Numbered from the stretch's first letter, positions 1-8,757 are shown. The stretch is DNA of 58,808 nt from Flavobacteriaceae bacterium (GCA_028284745.1 JANQRC010000010.1:1-58808), one strand, 5' to 3'. The notes: a model not told the origin generated them from the sequence alone. Numbers and translations are program-made.

Positions 1-25
1 ATCGGAAAGGCCTACAAAACATACT

Positions 26-98
<73 letters not shown>

Positions 99-123
99 CG
101 AGCCACGCGAGTGGCAGCGACAG

Positions 124-154
124 AAAACGTCTCATCAAAATGAGGCGTTTTTTT
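124..154 (+). terminator. Rho-independent terminator after tRNA-Phe
   Basis: A 12-bp stem (124-135 with 140-151, one G-T pair) closes a CAAA loop and runs into seven T residues (148-154). It is placed to end the tRNA-Phe transcript. Confidence 0.85.
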
Positions 155-217
155 GTGTTCACACAAAAGAATCGAAGCCTGTCCCGTGCTTGACATGGGA
201 ATGACTGGAAGCGCCAC

Positions 218-254
218 AAAAAACCCGAGCAAATTGTTCGGGTCTTTATTTTTT
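218..254 (-). terminator. Bidirectional terminator for the symporter gene
   Basis: A 9-bp stem (224-232 with 234-242) starts with CCCGA and ends with TCGGG. It is flanked by A6 on the left and a T-rich run on the right, so it can act on both strands. It lies 30 bases past the stop of the minus-strand symporter gene. Confidence 0.8.
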
Positions 255-272
255 GATTGATATGGCCTGCGC

Positions 273-1940
273 TTACCGAAACACCCACCAAAGTACTAAT
301 ACAATACCAATGATGGTCAGCGTTAAGAAGAATTCCTTGGTCTTGAAGACGTTCTCCTTACCTTCTCTGCTATATACCAAATTGGGATCCAGTTCTTTGG
401 ATGACCTCTGCGTCGCCAGACTCACAAACACCAAAATGGTAATGCTTACCACGAACAGAAAGATGGCATAGTGCAAGAAGTTCATACTCACCAGAGTTCC
501 TAGAAGCGATGTCTCTGAAAGTTGTAATCCACCTTCTTGGCTCATGAATTCTAGCACCAAACGGCCAATGCCCAGCACAAAACCGGTCCATAGAGCAGCT
601 AGGGCTCCCTTGCCATTAATACGCTTATAGAAAATACCTAGTAAGAATGCCGCAGCAATAGGTGGTGAGATATAGGCTTGCACACTTTGCAGGTATTTGT
701 AGATACCTCCGCCTTCGGTAAGTTTTTGCATGAATGGAATCCAAGCCAATCCGACAATCACCAGCAAAACAGTTGCTATTCGACCTATATTGACCAATTC
801 CTTTTCCGAAGCCTCTGGTTTCCATTGCTTGTAAAAATCAAAGGTGAACAAGGTAGAGGTACTATTGAAGACACTGGAAAGCGAACTCATCAGGGCTGCC
901 AAAAAACCCGCCACCACCAATCCTTTGAAGCCTACAGGAAGCACCCTAAGGATCAATGAAGGAAGCGCAGCATCAGTGGTCGTCTTCGTTTCTCCAGTTA
1001 TGGGGTTGGTAACGGTGAACATGTCCGGAAATTCAGTGACAGACAATGCGTAGGCAATGATACCTGGGATGACGAAGATGAACAACGGTAATAATTTCAA
1101 GAAACCGCCAAAGATGGTTCCTTGCCGGGCCACTTTGATGTTCTTTGCCGAAAGCACACGTTGCACGATAAACTGGTCCGTACACCAGTACCAGATCCCT
1201 AGGATCGGAGCCCCCAACAGCACACCTGTCCACGGATATTCTTTGTTTCGCCATAGGCTCATAAAGGTATCTGGCTCAGGAGCGTTATCTTGTATTGCCT
1301 GTAGCACATTGCCCCAGCCACCTATGGCTTGAAGTCCAAAATAGGTAGCAGCCAAGCCGCCTAGAATAAAGATGATCGATTGCACCATATCGGTGTAGAT
1401 TACCGCTTTCAACCCCCCGAAAACCGTATACAGGCCTGTGGCAATGACAGTGATGATCGCACCTGTCCAGAACGGAATGCCCAACAATACCTCAAAGACC
1501 AACGCACCAGCAAAAATGGTAAAAGAGATCTTGGTAAGCACATACGAGATAATAGAGATCAGTGATAAATACGTTCTTGCACCCTTGTTATAGCGCTTTT
1601 CTAAAAATTCAGGCATGGTAAAAACACCGCTCTTGATGTAGAAAGGCACAAATACCCAGCCCAGTAACAACAGGATCAAGGCGGCCAGAATCTCGAACTG
1701 TGCTTCGGGGAACGCTCCGCGCGCACCAGCTCCAGAGAGTCCGATCAAATGCTCCGAACCAATGTTGCTGGCAAATAACGAAGCTCCAATGGCAAACCAA
1801 CCCAGATTCCTTCCTCCAAGAAAATAATCGGAAGAGCTTGCTCCCGACCTTTCTTTTACAGTGACAAACCAAGCAATTCCAAAAACAAGCGCAAAGTAGA
1901 GGCCTATGACTATAAAGTCAAAAATATTGAGGTTTTCCAT
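273..1940 (-). CDS. Sodium:solute symporter, SGLT-like sugar transporter
   Basis: The 555-residue protein is a member of the solute:sodium symporter (SSS) family and resembles bacterial sodium/glucose or galactose cotransporters such as vSGLT. These import a sugar with Na+ through the inner membrane. The sequence shows about 14 hydrophobic helices, the early segment FLGGRNLGWFAIGASLFASN that is typical of SGLT proteins (near residues 40-60), and the inner segment IWYWCTDQFIVQRVL, which is the family's conserved Trp-Cys-Asp-Gln-x-x-x-Gln-Arg stretch. The length suits a 14-helix SSS protein. It is transcribed alone, away from the arsenosugar operon, and ends at a strong terminator. The substrate (glucose, galactose or another solute) cannot be told from sequence. 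Confidence 0.9.
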   Translation of the reverse strand: MENLNIFDFIVIGLYFALVFGIAWFVTVKERSGASSSDYFLGGRNLGWFAIGASLFASNIGSEHLIGLSGAGARGAFPEAQFEILAALILLLLGWVFVPFYIKSGVFTMPEFLEKRYNKGARTYLSLISIISYVLTKISFTIFAGALVFEVLLGIPFWTGAIITVIATGLYTVFGGLKAVIYTDMVQSIIFILGGLAATYFGLQAIGGWGNVLQAIQDNAPEPDTFMSLWRNKEYPWTGVLLGAPILGIWYWCTDQFIVQRVLSAKNIKVARQGTIFGGFLKLLPLFIFVIPGIIAYALSVTEFPDMFTVTNPITGETKTTTDAALPSLILRVLPVGFKGLVVAGFLAALMSSLSSVFNSTSTLFTFDFYKQWKPEASEKELVNIGRIATVLLVIVGLAWIPFMQKLTEGGGIYKYLQSVQAYISPPIAAAFLLGIFYKRINGKGALAALWTGFVLGIGRLVLEFMSQEGGLQLSETSLLGTLVSMNFLHYAIFLFVVSITILVFVSLATQRSSKELDPNLVYSREGKENVFKTKEFFLTLTIIGIVLVLWWVFR

Positions 1941-2049
1941 GATGTCTCGGTTAGTTGTCTAGCCAAGATAGGTATTTTTTCAACGTTCAAGATCAAAAAA
2001 ACATCTCCTGTTAGTTTTCTTTAGAAATCACGGCTAATCTCTGGTGGAA

Positions 2050-2078
2050 TTTCATTTCTGAAAGGAATTCTATCTTTA
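2050..2078 (+). promoter_or_regulatory. Putative promoter of the arsenosugar operon
   Basis: TATCTTTA at 2071-2078 matches the Bacteroidota -7 consensus TAnnTTTG in 7 of 8 positions, and TTTC at 2050-2053 lies 17 bases upstream in the -33 position. The first gene starts 14 bases after the box, so the leader would be very short. Confidence 0.45.
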
Positions 2079-2092
2079 CCAAAATTATACTT

Positions 2093-2428
2093 ATGGCAAA
2101 TTCATACTACGACCCGGCAGACCTTAGGAAATTTGGGAACATCACCGAATGGAGTGAAGAGCTTGGCACCAAGTTCTTTGAGTACTACGGAAAGGTGTTT
2201 GAGGAGGGCGCACTTACCGCGCGTGAAAAATCACTCATCGCATTGGCTGTATCGCATGTGGTAAAATGCCCGTACTGCATCGATGCCTATACCAAAGATG
2301 GTTTGCAGCGTGGCATCACGAAAGAGGAAATGATGGAAGCCGTTCATGCCGGAGCTGCCATCGAGGCAGGGGCTTCACTCGTACATGGTGTACAAATGAT
2401 GAACAAGTACAAGAAACTTTCAATGTAA
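2093..2428 (+). CDS. AhpD-like carboxymuconolactone decarboxylase family protein, arsenosugar-associated
   Basis: The 111-residue protein belongs to the AhpD / carboxymuconolactone decarboxylase superfamily of small all-helical enzymes. The redox pair Cys59-Pro-Tyr-Cys62, followed by IDAYTKDG, is the AhpD active-site motif, so thiol-dependent peroxidase or disulfide-reductase activity is likely. It opens a run of plus-strand genes that includes ArsS, ArsM and two arsenosugar glycosyltransferases; a protein of this family is a regular partner of that pathway. Its exact substrate there is unknown to me. The spacing to the next gene (about 100 bases) holds a short tandem repeat and a hairpin (GACCCA-AAG-TGGGTC, 2472-2486). 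Confidence 0.88.
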   Translation: MANSYYDPADLRKFGNITEWSEELGTKFFEYYGKVFEEGALTAREKSLIALAVSHVVKCPYCIDAYTKDGLQRGITKEEMMEAVHAGAAIEAGASLVHGVQMMNKYKKLSM

Positions 2429-2500
2429 GGATCTAAGAGTTCAGACGTCAGATTTCAGAAAGGTAAACGACGACCCAAAGTGGGTCACCTTAACTGATCA

Positions 2501-2526
2501 CTGACAACTGAAGACTGACAACTGAA
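2501..2526 (+). repeat. Short tandem repeat, 2 x CTGACAACTGAA
   Basis: CTGACAACTGAA occurs at 2501-2512 and 2515-2526, just before the arsS start codon. Similar low-complexity A/C/T/G-rich spacers are common between flavobacterial genes. A related stretch on the other strand lies at about 49330-49400. Confidence 0.6.
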
Positions 2527-2530
2527 AAGC

Positions 2531-3586
2531 ATGGCCACTAAATCGCTTTTAGCACAAAAAAAAGAACTGGCAAATACCCAACGCCAACTAGAGATCCTCT
2601 CCAATGGGATCTTCCAAGATGGCGAATTGCCCACCTTTGCCCAGAAGATCAAAGAAGCTGGGCATTTCCCGCTTCGCCCTAAAAAACTAGAGATCCTTCA
2701 AATCAATGTAGGCTATATGTGCAACCAGGTATGTGAGCATTGCCATGTAGACGCCGGACCAGATCGCAAGGAGATCATGACACGTGATACCATGGAGCAA
2801 TGCCTGGAGGTGATCCGAAATACAGGAGCGCACACTTTAGACCTGACAGGCGGTGCGCCCGAGATGAATCCGAATTTTAGATGGTTTGTAGAAGAAGCTA
2901 GCAAAGCTGGCATCAAAGATTTTATCGTTCGCTCGAATCTAACAATCATCAGAGCCAACAAAAAATACTATGACCTGCCCGAATTCTTCAAGAAGCACAA
3001 TGTACATGTGGTCAGTTCGATGCCACACTGGACCCGAGGAAAGACCGACAAACAACGCGGCGATGGTGTTTTTGACAAATCGATCAAAGCGCTACAAGAG
3101 TTGAATGCCGTAGGCTATGGCATGCCAGATAGCGAACTGCGCTTAGACCTGGTATACAATCCTTCTGGAGCATTCTTACCTTCTGACCAAGCCGCCTTGG
3201 AGCGAGACTTCAAAAAGGCATTGATGGAAGACTTTGGCATTTCGTTCCACAATCTATTTGCCATTACCAACCTTCCGATATCACGCTTCTTAGACTATCT
3301 CATTGCCTCAGAGAACTACGAAGATTATATGTACGCCTTGGTCGATGCCTTCAATCCTTCGGCAGTGGCGAATGTGATGTGCACCAACACGATCTCGGTA
3401 AGCTGGGACGGCTGGTTGTATGATTGTGATTTCAATCAAATGCTAGGCCTAAAAGTAGCATCAAAAGCACAACACATCTCCCAGTACAACGAAGCTGCAT
3501 TGAACGACCGCGATATTGTGATCTCGCAACACTGTTATGGTTGCACAGCTGGTGCAGGCAGCAGTTGCCAAGGAACTGTCGCATAA
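2531..3586 (+). CDS. arsS: Arsenosugar biosynthesis radical SAM protein ArsS
   Basis: The 351-residue enzyme is a radical S-adenosylmethionine protein. The iron-sulfur cluster motif is Cys64-x3-Cys68-x2-Cys71, followed by the family's HVDAGPDR stretch. The C-terminal domain ends with Cys335, Cys338 and Cys346 (CYGC then SSC), typical of the ArsS C-terminal region. ArsS is known to transfer a 5'-deoxyadenosyl group to a dimethylated arsenical, which starts the arsenosugar skeleton. Its neighbours are exactly the expected set: AhpD-like protein before, glycosyltransferase, purine nucleoside phosphorylase and ArsM after. The call rests on family pattern plus context. Confidence 0.93.
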   Translation: MATKSLLAQKKELANTQRQLEILSNGIFQDGELPTFAQKIKEAGHFPLRPKKLEILQINVGYMCNQVCEHCHVDAGPDRKEIMTRDTMEQCLEVIRNTGAHTLDLTGGAPEMNPNFRWFVEEASKAGIKDFIVRSNLTIIRANKKYYDLPEFFKKHNVHVVSSMPHWTRGKTDKQRGDGVFDKSIKALQELNAVGYGMPDSELRLDLVYNPSGAFLPSDQAALERDFKKALMEDFGISFHNLFAITNLPISRFLDYLIASENYEDYMYALVDAFNPSAVANVMCTNTISVSWDGWLYDCDFNQMLGLKVASKAQHISQYNEAALNDRDIVISQHCYGCTAGAGSSCQGTVA

Positions 3587-3598
3587 ACTTCTTCCCTA

Positions 3599-4216
3599 TT
3601 GAAAACCTCAGAATCCAAGAATGTGCTGATGATCTTCACCCGCAACCCAGAATTGGGAAAGGTAAAGACACGTCTGGCTAAAACTGTAGGCGATCAAGCG
3701 GCCTTGAGCATCTACACATTTCTTCTCCAACATACCAAGACTGTGACTCAACAGCTTGATTGTGACAAACACGTGTATTATTCTGTAAAGGTGCGCGAGG
3801 ATGATATCTGGGACGCATCTATTTTTCAGAAGAAACAACAACTAGGAGATAATCTAGGTGCGCGGATGGCGCATGCCTTTCAAGAAGCTTTTCGAGAAGG
3901 ATACGGGAAGGTCATGATCATCGGAAGCGACCTCTACGACATTTCCCCTGAGGATCTTGAGTTGGCTTTCACCAGTTTAGGCGATAACGAGGCCGTCATT
4001 GGCCCAGCGAGAGACGGCGGTTATTATTTATTGGGAATGACTACATTTATACCCGAGGTCTTTCAGCAGAAAAACTGGGGGACCGATACGGTGCTTAGAG
4101 ACACTTTGAACGACTTGCAACACATGAAATATCAATTATTGGAAGAGCGCAACGATGTAGACCTGTACGAGGATATTGAAGGCATTGAAGCGTTTCAACA
4201 ATTCATCAACACATGA
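3599..4216 (+). CDS. Arsenosugar biosynthesis glycosyltransferase-like protein (DUF2064 / TIGR04282 type)
   Basis: The 205-residue cytoplasmic protein has a nucleotide-sugar-transferase fold of the DUF2064 type: TRNPELGKVKTRLAKTVG near the N terminus and the acidic loops IIGSDLYDIS and IGPARDGGYYLLG. The family is called TIGR04282 in arsenosugar clusters. The start used is TTG at 3599; the first in-frame ATG (3629) would remove part of the first beta strand, so TTG is more likely. It begins 13 bases after arsS and overlaps the next gene by 4 bases, a sign of coupled translation. Confidence 0.85.
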   Translation: MKTSESKNVLMIFTRNPELGKVKTRLAKTVGDQAALSIYTFLLQHTKTVTQQLDCDKHVYYSVKVREDDIWDASIFQKKQQLGDNLGARMAHAFQEAFREGYGKVMIIGSDLYDISPEDLELAFTSLGDNEAVIGPARDGGYYLLGMTTFIPEVFQQKNWGTDTVLRDTLNDLQHMKYQLLEERNDVDLYEDIEGIEAFQQFINT

Positions 4217-5028
4217 TCAAAGAACATTTAGAAGAATCGATAGCATTTATAAAGAGCAAAGGTGTTGAAACCCCTGAAATAGGCATCGTACTCGGCACTG
4301 GCCTAGGCCAGTTGGTCGATGAGATCGACATCGAAAAGATCATTCATTATAACAACATCCCCTATTTTCCGTTGGCTACTGTCGAGTTTCACACAGGCAA
4401 GTTGATCTATGGGACCTTGAGTGGAAAGAAGGTCATCGTTATGCAAGGCCGTTTCCATTTGTATGAGGGATACGACCTGGTAGATGTTACTTATCCGATC
4501 CGAGTCATGCATGGCCTAGGCATCAAGACATTGCTGGTCAGCAACGCATCCGGCGCCATCAACCTCAACTATAACAAAGGGGAGTTGATGTTGATCGACG
4601 ATCACTTGAATCTTCAAGGAGGCTCACCATTAGCTTTTAAAAACGTGGGTGAGTTTGGAGAACGATTTGTAGACATGAGCCAGCCCTATGACAAAACATT
4701 GAACAACAAATTAAAGCAGATCGCCAAGCAAAATGATGTCGCACTTCATGAAGGTGTGTATGCATCGGTCGTTGGCCCACAGCTAGAGACACGTGCAGAG
4801 TATCGCATGCTAAAGATATTAGGTGCTGATGCCGTAGGCATGAGTACCGTTCCAGAGGTCATTGTAGCGAATCACCTAAATATACCTGTAGCTGCGGTGT
4901 CAGTTTTGACCGATGAATGCGACCCAGATAATCTGGCTCCTATCAGTGTGCCAGAGATCATTGAAATCGCCGGCAGGGCAGAACCCAAGATGATCACCTT
5001 GTTTAAAGAGTTAATTCAACAATTATAA
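4213..5028 (+). CDS. Purine nucleoside phosphorylase, class I (trimeric type)
   Basis: The 271-residue enzyme cleaves purine nucleosides with phosphate, giving base and ribose 1-phosphate. Family motifs are clear: GTGLGQLVDEI (phosphate loop, about residue 27), EFHTGKLIYG, VMQGRFHLYEGY, SNASGAIN and GPQLETRAEYRML, then VGMSTVPEVIVA. The substrate loop reads SVLTDECDP. The gene overlaps the preceding glycosyltransferase gene (ATGA overlap) and sits in the arsenosugar operon. A natural role there, inferred and not shown, is release of adenine from the deoxyadenosyl arsenical made by ArsS. Confidence 0.92.
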   Translation: MIKEHLEESIAFIKSKGVETPEIGIVLGTGLGQLVDEIDIEKIIHYNNIPYFPLATVEFHTGKLIYGTLSGKKVIVMQGRFHLYEGYDLVDVTYPIRVMHGLGIKTLLVSNASGAINLNYNKGELMLIDDHLNLQGGSPLAFKNVGEFGERFVDMSQPYDKTLNNKLKQIAKQNDVALHEGVYASVVGPQLETRAEYRMLKILGADAVGMSTVPEVIVANHLNIPVAAVSVLTDECDPDNLAPISVPEIIEIAGRAEPKMITLFKELIQQL

Positions 5029-5127
5029 TGAAACAGTGAAACAATACGATAGCGGTGATAACCAAACAGCTATTGATCTGGTCATTAAGAAGATTGCCTT
5101 ATTGACACATTTTAACATTAATATATC

Positions 5128-6096
5128 ATGAGCTATTTAACAGCCACTGAAGAACTGTACAAAGAAGCCGCACTCACGCCTGATGTAGGGCTTTGCTGCA
5201 CGACGAACCCTATTTGGGAATTACCAGGACTGACCATTCCCAAGATCATGCAAGAAATGAACTATGGCTGCGGAAGTACCGTACATGCCCGCGACCTCGT
5301 CAACGATCCCAAGGTCTTATATGTCGGTGTTGGTGGTGGGATGGAATTGCTACAGTTCTCCTATTTCTCACGTCAAAAAGGAGGAGTCATTGGTGTGGAT
5401 GTAGTCGATGAGATGCTAGAAGCTTCTCGAAAGAATTTCAAAGAAGCAGAAGCTCAGAACGATTGGTTCAAAAGTGAGTTCGTCGAGTTGAGAAAAGGAG
5501 ATGCACTGAACCTTCCACTAGAAGACGATAGCATCGACGTGGCAGCACAGAACTGCTTGTTCAACATCTTCAAAGCTGAAGACCTGAAGAAGGCCATCGC
5601 AGAAATGTACCGCGTATTGAAACCTCATGGACGCTTGGTGATGAGCGACCCTACTTGCGAGCAGCCCATGAACGATGCCCTACGTAACGACGATCGCCTG
5701 CGTGCCTTGTGCCTTAGCGGAAGCATTCCGATTGCTGATTATGTGAAAATGTTGACCGATGCTGGATTTGGTACGATCGAGATCCGTGCCCGCAAACCGT
5801 ATCGCATCTTAGACCCGAAGCATTATGAGACCGATGAATTGATCTATATCGAAAGCATCGAAGTGGCGGCCATCAAAGACCCCATGCCTGCAGACGGGCC
5901 TTGTGTCTTCACCGGAAAGGCAGCCATCTATTTTGGCAAAGACGAATACTTAGACGACAAGAATGGCCATATTCTGCTGAAGAATCAACCCATCGCCGTT
6001 TGCGACAAGACCGCTGGCAACCTTGCCTCAATGGGGCGTGATGATATTTTCATTTCAGAGTCCACCTACCATTATGATGGTGGAGGATGCTGTTAA
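5128..6096 (+). CDS. arsM: Arsenite methyltransferase ArsM, arsenosugar type
   Basis: The 322-residue SAM-dependent methyltransferase has a glycine-rich SAM loop (VLYVGVGGGMELLQF, near residues 68-82), the acidic strand VIGVDVVDEML and a motif AAQNCLFNIF. Conserved cysteines occur near the N terminus (GLCCTTNP, NYGCGSTVH) and in the C-terminal end (GGGCC), as expected for arsenite binding. The product is methylated arsenic that ArsS then uses. It starts about 100 bases after the phosphorylase. That gap holds only a 31-codon GTG frame (5036-5131), whose stop overlaps the arsM ATG. I do not count it as a gene. Confidence 0.92.
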   Translation: MSYLTATEELYKEAALTPDVGLCCTTNPIWELPGLTIPKIMQEMNYGCGSTVHARDLVNDPKVLYVGVGGGMELLQFSYFSRQKGGVIGVDVVDEMLEASRKNFKEAEAQNDWFKSEFVELRKGDALNLPLEDDSIDVAAQNCLFNIFKAEDLKKAIAEMYRVLKPHGRLVMSDPTCEQPMNDALRNDDRLRALCLSGSIPIADYVKMLTDAGFGTIEIRARKPYRILDPKHYETDELIYIESIEVAAIKDPMPADGPCVFTGKAAIYFGKDEYLDDKNGHILLKNQPIAVCDKTAGNLASMGRDDIFISESTYHYDGGGCC

Positions 6097-6135
6097 GCTG
6101 AAGGGCTCATCACCTCGGTGTCAACCTGAAGCTGT

Positions 6136-7080
6136 ATGCCGACAAGGCAAGCGTGTTTCGAGTTCTCATCATTTTGTGGCGAAGAATCTATTTTTCTCTT
6201 GGAAAAGTACCTAAAGGTCATACACGAATCGTACGCCGGGTATTGGAATTACCTGAAGAATGAATTCCTTATGCAGACCGGTTGGGACAATTACTTCTAT
6301 GGCCTCATCCTGATCTCGCTCATCGTTTTTGGTCTCGAGCTGGTCTTTCCCTGGAGAAAAGGCCAAAACATCATCAGAAAGGACTTTTGGCTAGATACAT
6401 TCTACATGTTCTTCAATTTCTTTCTGCTCAACCTTATCGTGCTCATCGCACTCTCCAATACAGCTGCAGCCTTCTTTGACCAGCTTCTACAGCGCATCGG
6501 TTCATCTGTCATCGACCTTCAGCTACTTGATGTAGACCAGTTGCCCAAATGGTTGGGTCTAGCGCTGTTCTTCATCATCAGTGACTTTGTGCAATGGAAT
6601 ACACATCGACTATTGCACCGCATTCCTTTCCTCTGGAATTTTCACAAAGTACATCATTCGGTCAAGGAAATGGGATTTGCTGCACACTTGCGTTACCATT
6701 GGATGGAACCAGTGGTCTATAAGTCACTACTCTACATACCGATGGCCATCATTGGCGGTTTTGATGCCCAAGATGTAGCTATTGTCCACTTCTTTGCCCT
6801 AGCTGTGGGTCATCTGAATCATGCGAACTTGGGTTGGGATTATGGGCCTTTCAAATACCTATTCAACAACCCGAAGATGCACATTTGGCACCATAGTAAA
6901 GTGCTTCCTGTAAGGTATGGGGTCAACTTCGGACTTACCTTAAGTCTTTGGGACTACCTCTTCAAGACCAACTACATTCCCAAATGTGGCAAGAATATTG
7001 AGTTAGGTTTTGTAGGAGATGAAGATTTCCCCGAGAATTTTATAGAACAGGAATTGTATCCTATCAAGTTGAAAAAATGA
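6136..7080 (+). CDS. Sterol desaturase / fatty acid hydroxylase superfamily membrane enzyme
   Basis: This is an integral membrane di-iron oxygenase-like protein of about 290-314 residues. The histidine clusters of the superfamily are present: NTHRLLHRIPFLWNFHKVHH (HxxxH and HxxHH) and, after a membrane stretch, HLNHANLGWD and HIWHHSK. Four or more hydrophobic segments frame them. Such enzymes hydroxylate or desaturate lipid chains. In this operon it may modify the lipid part of an arsenolipid or an unrelated lipid; that is inference. The start is uncertain: ATG 6136 gives an odd N terminus, while TTG 6199 (then EKYLKVIHESYAGYW) looks more like family members. It overlaps the next gene by 4 bases. 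Confidence 0.85.
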   Translation: MPTRQACFEFSSFCGEESIFLLEKYLKVIHESYAGYWNYLKNEFLMQTGWDNYFYGLILISLIVFGLELVFPWRKGQNIIRKDFWLDTFYMFFNFFLLNLIVLIALSNTAAAFFDQLLQRIGSSVIDLQLLDVDQLPKWLGLALFFIISDFVQWNTHRLLHRIPFLWNFHKVHHSVKEMGFAAHLRYHWMEPVVYKSLLYIPMAIIGGFDAQDVAIVHFFALAVGHLNHANLGWDYGPFKYLFNNPKMHIWHHSKVLPVRYGVNFGLTLSLWDYLFKTNYIPKCGKNIELGFVGDEDFPENFIEQELYPIKLKK

Positions 7081-7979
7081 AGTATTTCCTAATTGTATCA
7101 CTGACCGTCCTTTTGTTTTCCTGTGGAAATAGTAAAAAGGTCATTCAGATAGAAAACGAAGCGCAACGACAAAAGACAGAGCATGTGTATCAAGACCCCG
7201 AAGTTCCTGAAATAAAACGCACGCACAGACCTGAGGAATCTGAATACAAGCTGGTAAAGAAGGATTCCGTGACCCAAGAAGTCGAAGAGATCAAGGAAAA
7301 GCAAGAAGAGATCTCAACTCCTATAAACCTTCACAAAACAAGTTCGCTGCACTCCACATGGGTGACCATCTTGCCCAAATATGTATCTGAAAGCGGTAAC
7401 GTGAACTATCGCGGCTTTGCCTCCGACAAGTCGTTCCCCAGCTATTTAAAAGCACTTTCAGAGCACCCACCACAAGACAACTGGAGTCGTGAAGACCAAC
7501 TAGCATATTGGATCAATGTGTACAATGCCTTCACCATAAAGCTCATCAACGACAACTACCCTTTGCAAAGCATCAAGGACATCAAGAACCCTTGGGACTA
7601 TCGCTTTATCAAGATCGGTCCAAAATGGCATACCCTCAATGACGTGGAACATAAGATCTTGCGCAAGATGGACGAGCCCCGCATCCACTTCGCCATCAAT
7701 TGTGCATCGGTTTCTTGTCCAAAACTGCTGAATGTTGCCTTCCTGCCCGAAACACTTGAGAGTCAACTTACAGACGTTACAAAAGATTTTCTGAGCGATA
7801 CCAGCCGAAACAACATTTCGGAGAACAGTATTCAAATTTCTAAGATCTTTCGATGGTTTGGGAAAGACTTCAAGAAGGATGGCTCGTTGATCGATTTCTT
7901 GAACCGATATACCGAGGTTTCTATTTCGGACAAGGCCAAAGTATCGTACAAAGACTACGACTGGAATTTGAATGAATAA
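7077..7979 (+). CDS. DUF547 domain lipoprotein
   Basis: The 300-residue protein begins with a lipoprotein signal peptide with the lipobox LLFSC (Cys16), so it should be anchored in a membrane facing the periplasm. A charged linker (residues 25-85, rich in Glu and Lys) is followed by a DUF547 domain with its hallmark strings YWINVYNAFTIKLI and HFAINCASVSCPKL. The Asn, Cys and His in these strings suggest a papain-like fold, but the biochemical role is unknown to me. It overlaps genes on both sides (ATGA before, 8 bases after), so it belongs to the arsenosugar transcription unit. A second DUF547 gene lies at 11968-12681. Confidence 0.85.
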   Translation: MKYFLIVSLTVLLFSCGNSKKVIQIENEAQRQKTEHVYQDPEVPEIKRTHRPEESEYKLVKKDSVTQEVEEIKEKQEEISTPINLHKTSSLHSTWVTILPKYVSESGNVNYRGFASDKSFPSYLKALSEHPPQDNWSREDQLAYWINVYNAFTIKLINDNYPLQSIKDIKNPWDYRFIKIGPKWHTLNDVEHKILRKMDEPRIHFAINCASVSCPKLLNVAFLPETLESQLTDVTKDFLSDTSRNNISENSIQISKIFRWFGKDFKKDGSLIDFLNRYTEVSISDKAKVSYKDYDWNLNE

Positions 7980-8757
7980 GATCTCGATCATCATCCCCAT
8001 GCTCAATGAGGCCGATGGCATCGGCCGCTTGCTCCGATATCTACAGGAAACCTCTTCTAATGAGAACATCAAGGAGATCATCGTTGTCGATGGTGGCAGT
8101 GTAGATGGGTCACAAGAGCTAGTGAAGAAATTTGTCACCTCGGGTGTCCCGACATCGGTCGGGATGTTGTATCGAGAAGGACTGGGCCTCGATACATCAT
8201 TTCCTACTAGCAATGCCGCTCGATCTGGCATAAAACTCATTTCTTCTGAAAAGGGAAGGGCAAAGCAGATGAACGCAGGCGCTGCGGTTGCCAGTGCACC
8301 TGTCCTCTATTTTCTTCACGCAGACTCCTTCCCACCAAAGGATTTTGACACAGCTATCTTGAGTGCCATACAAGATGGTACTTGTGCGGGCTGTTTTCGG
8401 ATGAAGTTTGACAGCAACCATCCTGTGCTCAGGTTCAGTCAATGGTTCACTCGATTCAACGTTCGCGGGTGTCGCGGTGGCGATCAGTCGTTATTCATCA
8501 AGAGGAGCTTTTTTGAAACGCTCGAAGGGTTCGACGAGTCCTACAAGATCTATGAAGATTGTGAATTCATTGGCAGGCTCTACGATGTTGGCACCTTTCG
8601 CGTTCTCCCAGAATATGTGACTACTTCCGCCAGAAAGTACCAAAAGCATGGCACATGGAAGCTTCAGTACCATTTCACAGTGATCCATCTAAAGAAATTC
8701 TTTGGAGCCTCGCCCGAAGTGCTTTTCGACTATTATTCTAAACATATAGCTTCTTAA
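7972..8757 (+). CDS. Arsenosugar biosynthesis glycosyltransferase, GT2 type (TIGR04283-like)
   Basis: The 261-residue family-2 glycosyltransferase has ISIIIPMLNEADGI at the N terminus, the donor-binding IIVVDGGSVDGS, then GRAKQMNAGAAVASAPVLYF and LHADSFPP (DxD-like), and late GGDQSLFIKRSFFE. Proteins of this type sit in arsenosugar clusters and are expected to glycosylate the arsenical. About 30 residues (roughly 58-88) between DGGSVDGSQELVKKF and KGRAKQMN have no counterpart in the usual compact family fold. They are encoded by hairpin-forming DNA (8148-8237), which looks like an in-frame insertion. The gene ends in a 4-base tail-to-tail overlap with the outer-membrane protein gene on the other strand. 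Confidence 0.88.
   Translation: MNKISIIIPMLNEADGIGRLLRYLQETSSNENIKEIIVVDGGSVDGSQELVKKFVTSGVPTSVGMLYREGLGLDTSFPTSNAARSGIKLISSEKGRAKQMNAGAAVASAPVLYFLHADSFPPKDFDTAILSAIQDGTCAGCFRMKFDSNHPVLRFSQWFTRFNVRGCRGGDQSLFIKRSFFETLEGFDESYKIYEDCEFIGRLYDVGTFRVLPEYVTTSARKYQKHGTWKLQYHFTVIHLKKFFGASPEVLFDYYSKHIAS
8148..8237 (+). repeat. Palindromic element inserted in-frame in a glycosyltransferase gene
   Basis: Two adjacent perfect inverted repeats lie here: CCCGAC-ATCG-GTCGGG (8148-8163) and TGTATCGAG / CTCGATACA (8168-8176 and 8188-8196, 11-base loop). A weaker ATGCC/GGCAT pair follows (about 8213-8231). The translated segment replaces a short loop of the family fold, so the element appears to have entered without breaking the frame. 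Confidence 0.65.

Noticed and set aside
5036..5131. 31-codon GTG frame between the nucleoside phosphorylase and arsM
   Set aside because: It is short, uses GTG, and has no recognisable features; the overlap with the arsM ATG is not enough to call a gene.
7500..8240. Long (246-codon) minus-strand frame opposite the DUF547 and glycosyltransferase genes
   Set aside because: It is the shadow of two well-supported genes on the plus strand; its sequence has no domain-like pattern.
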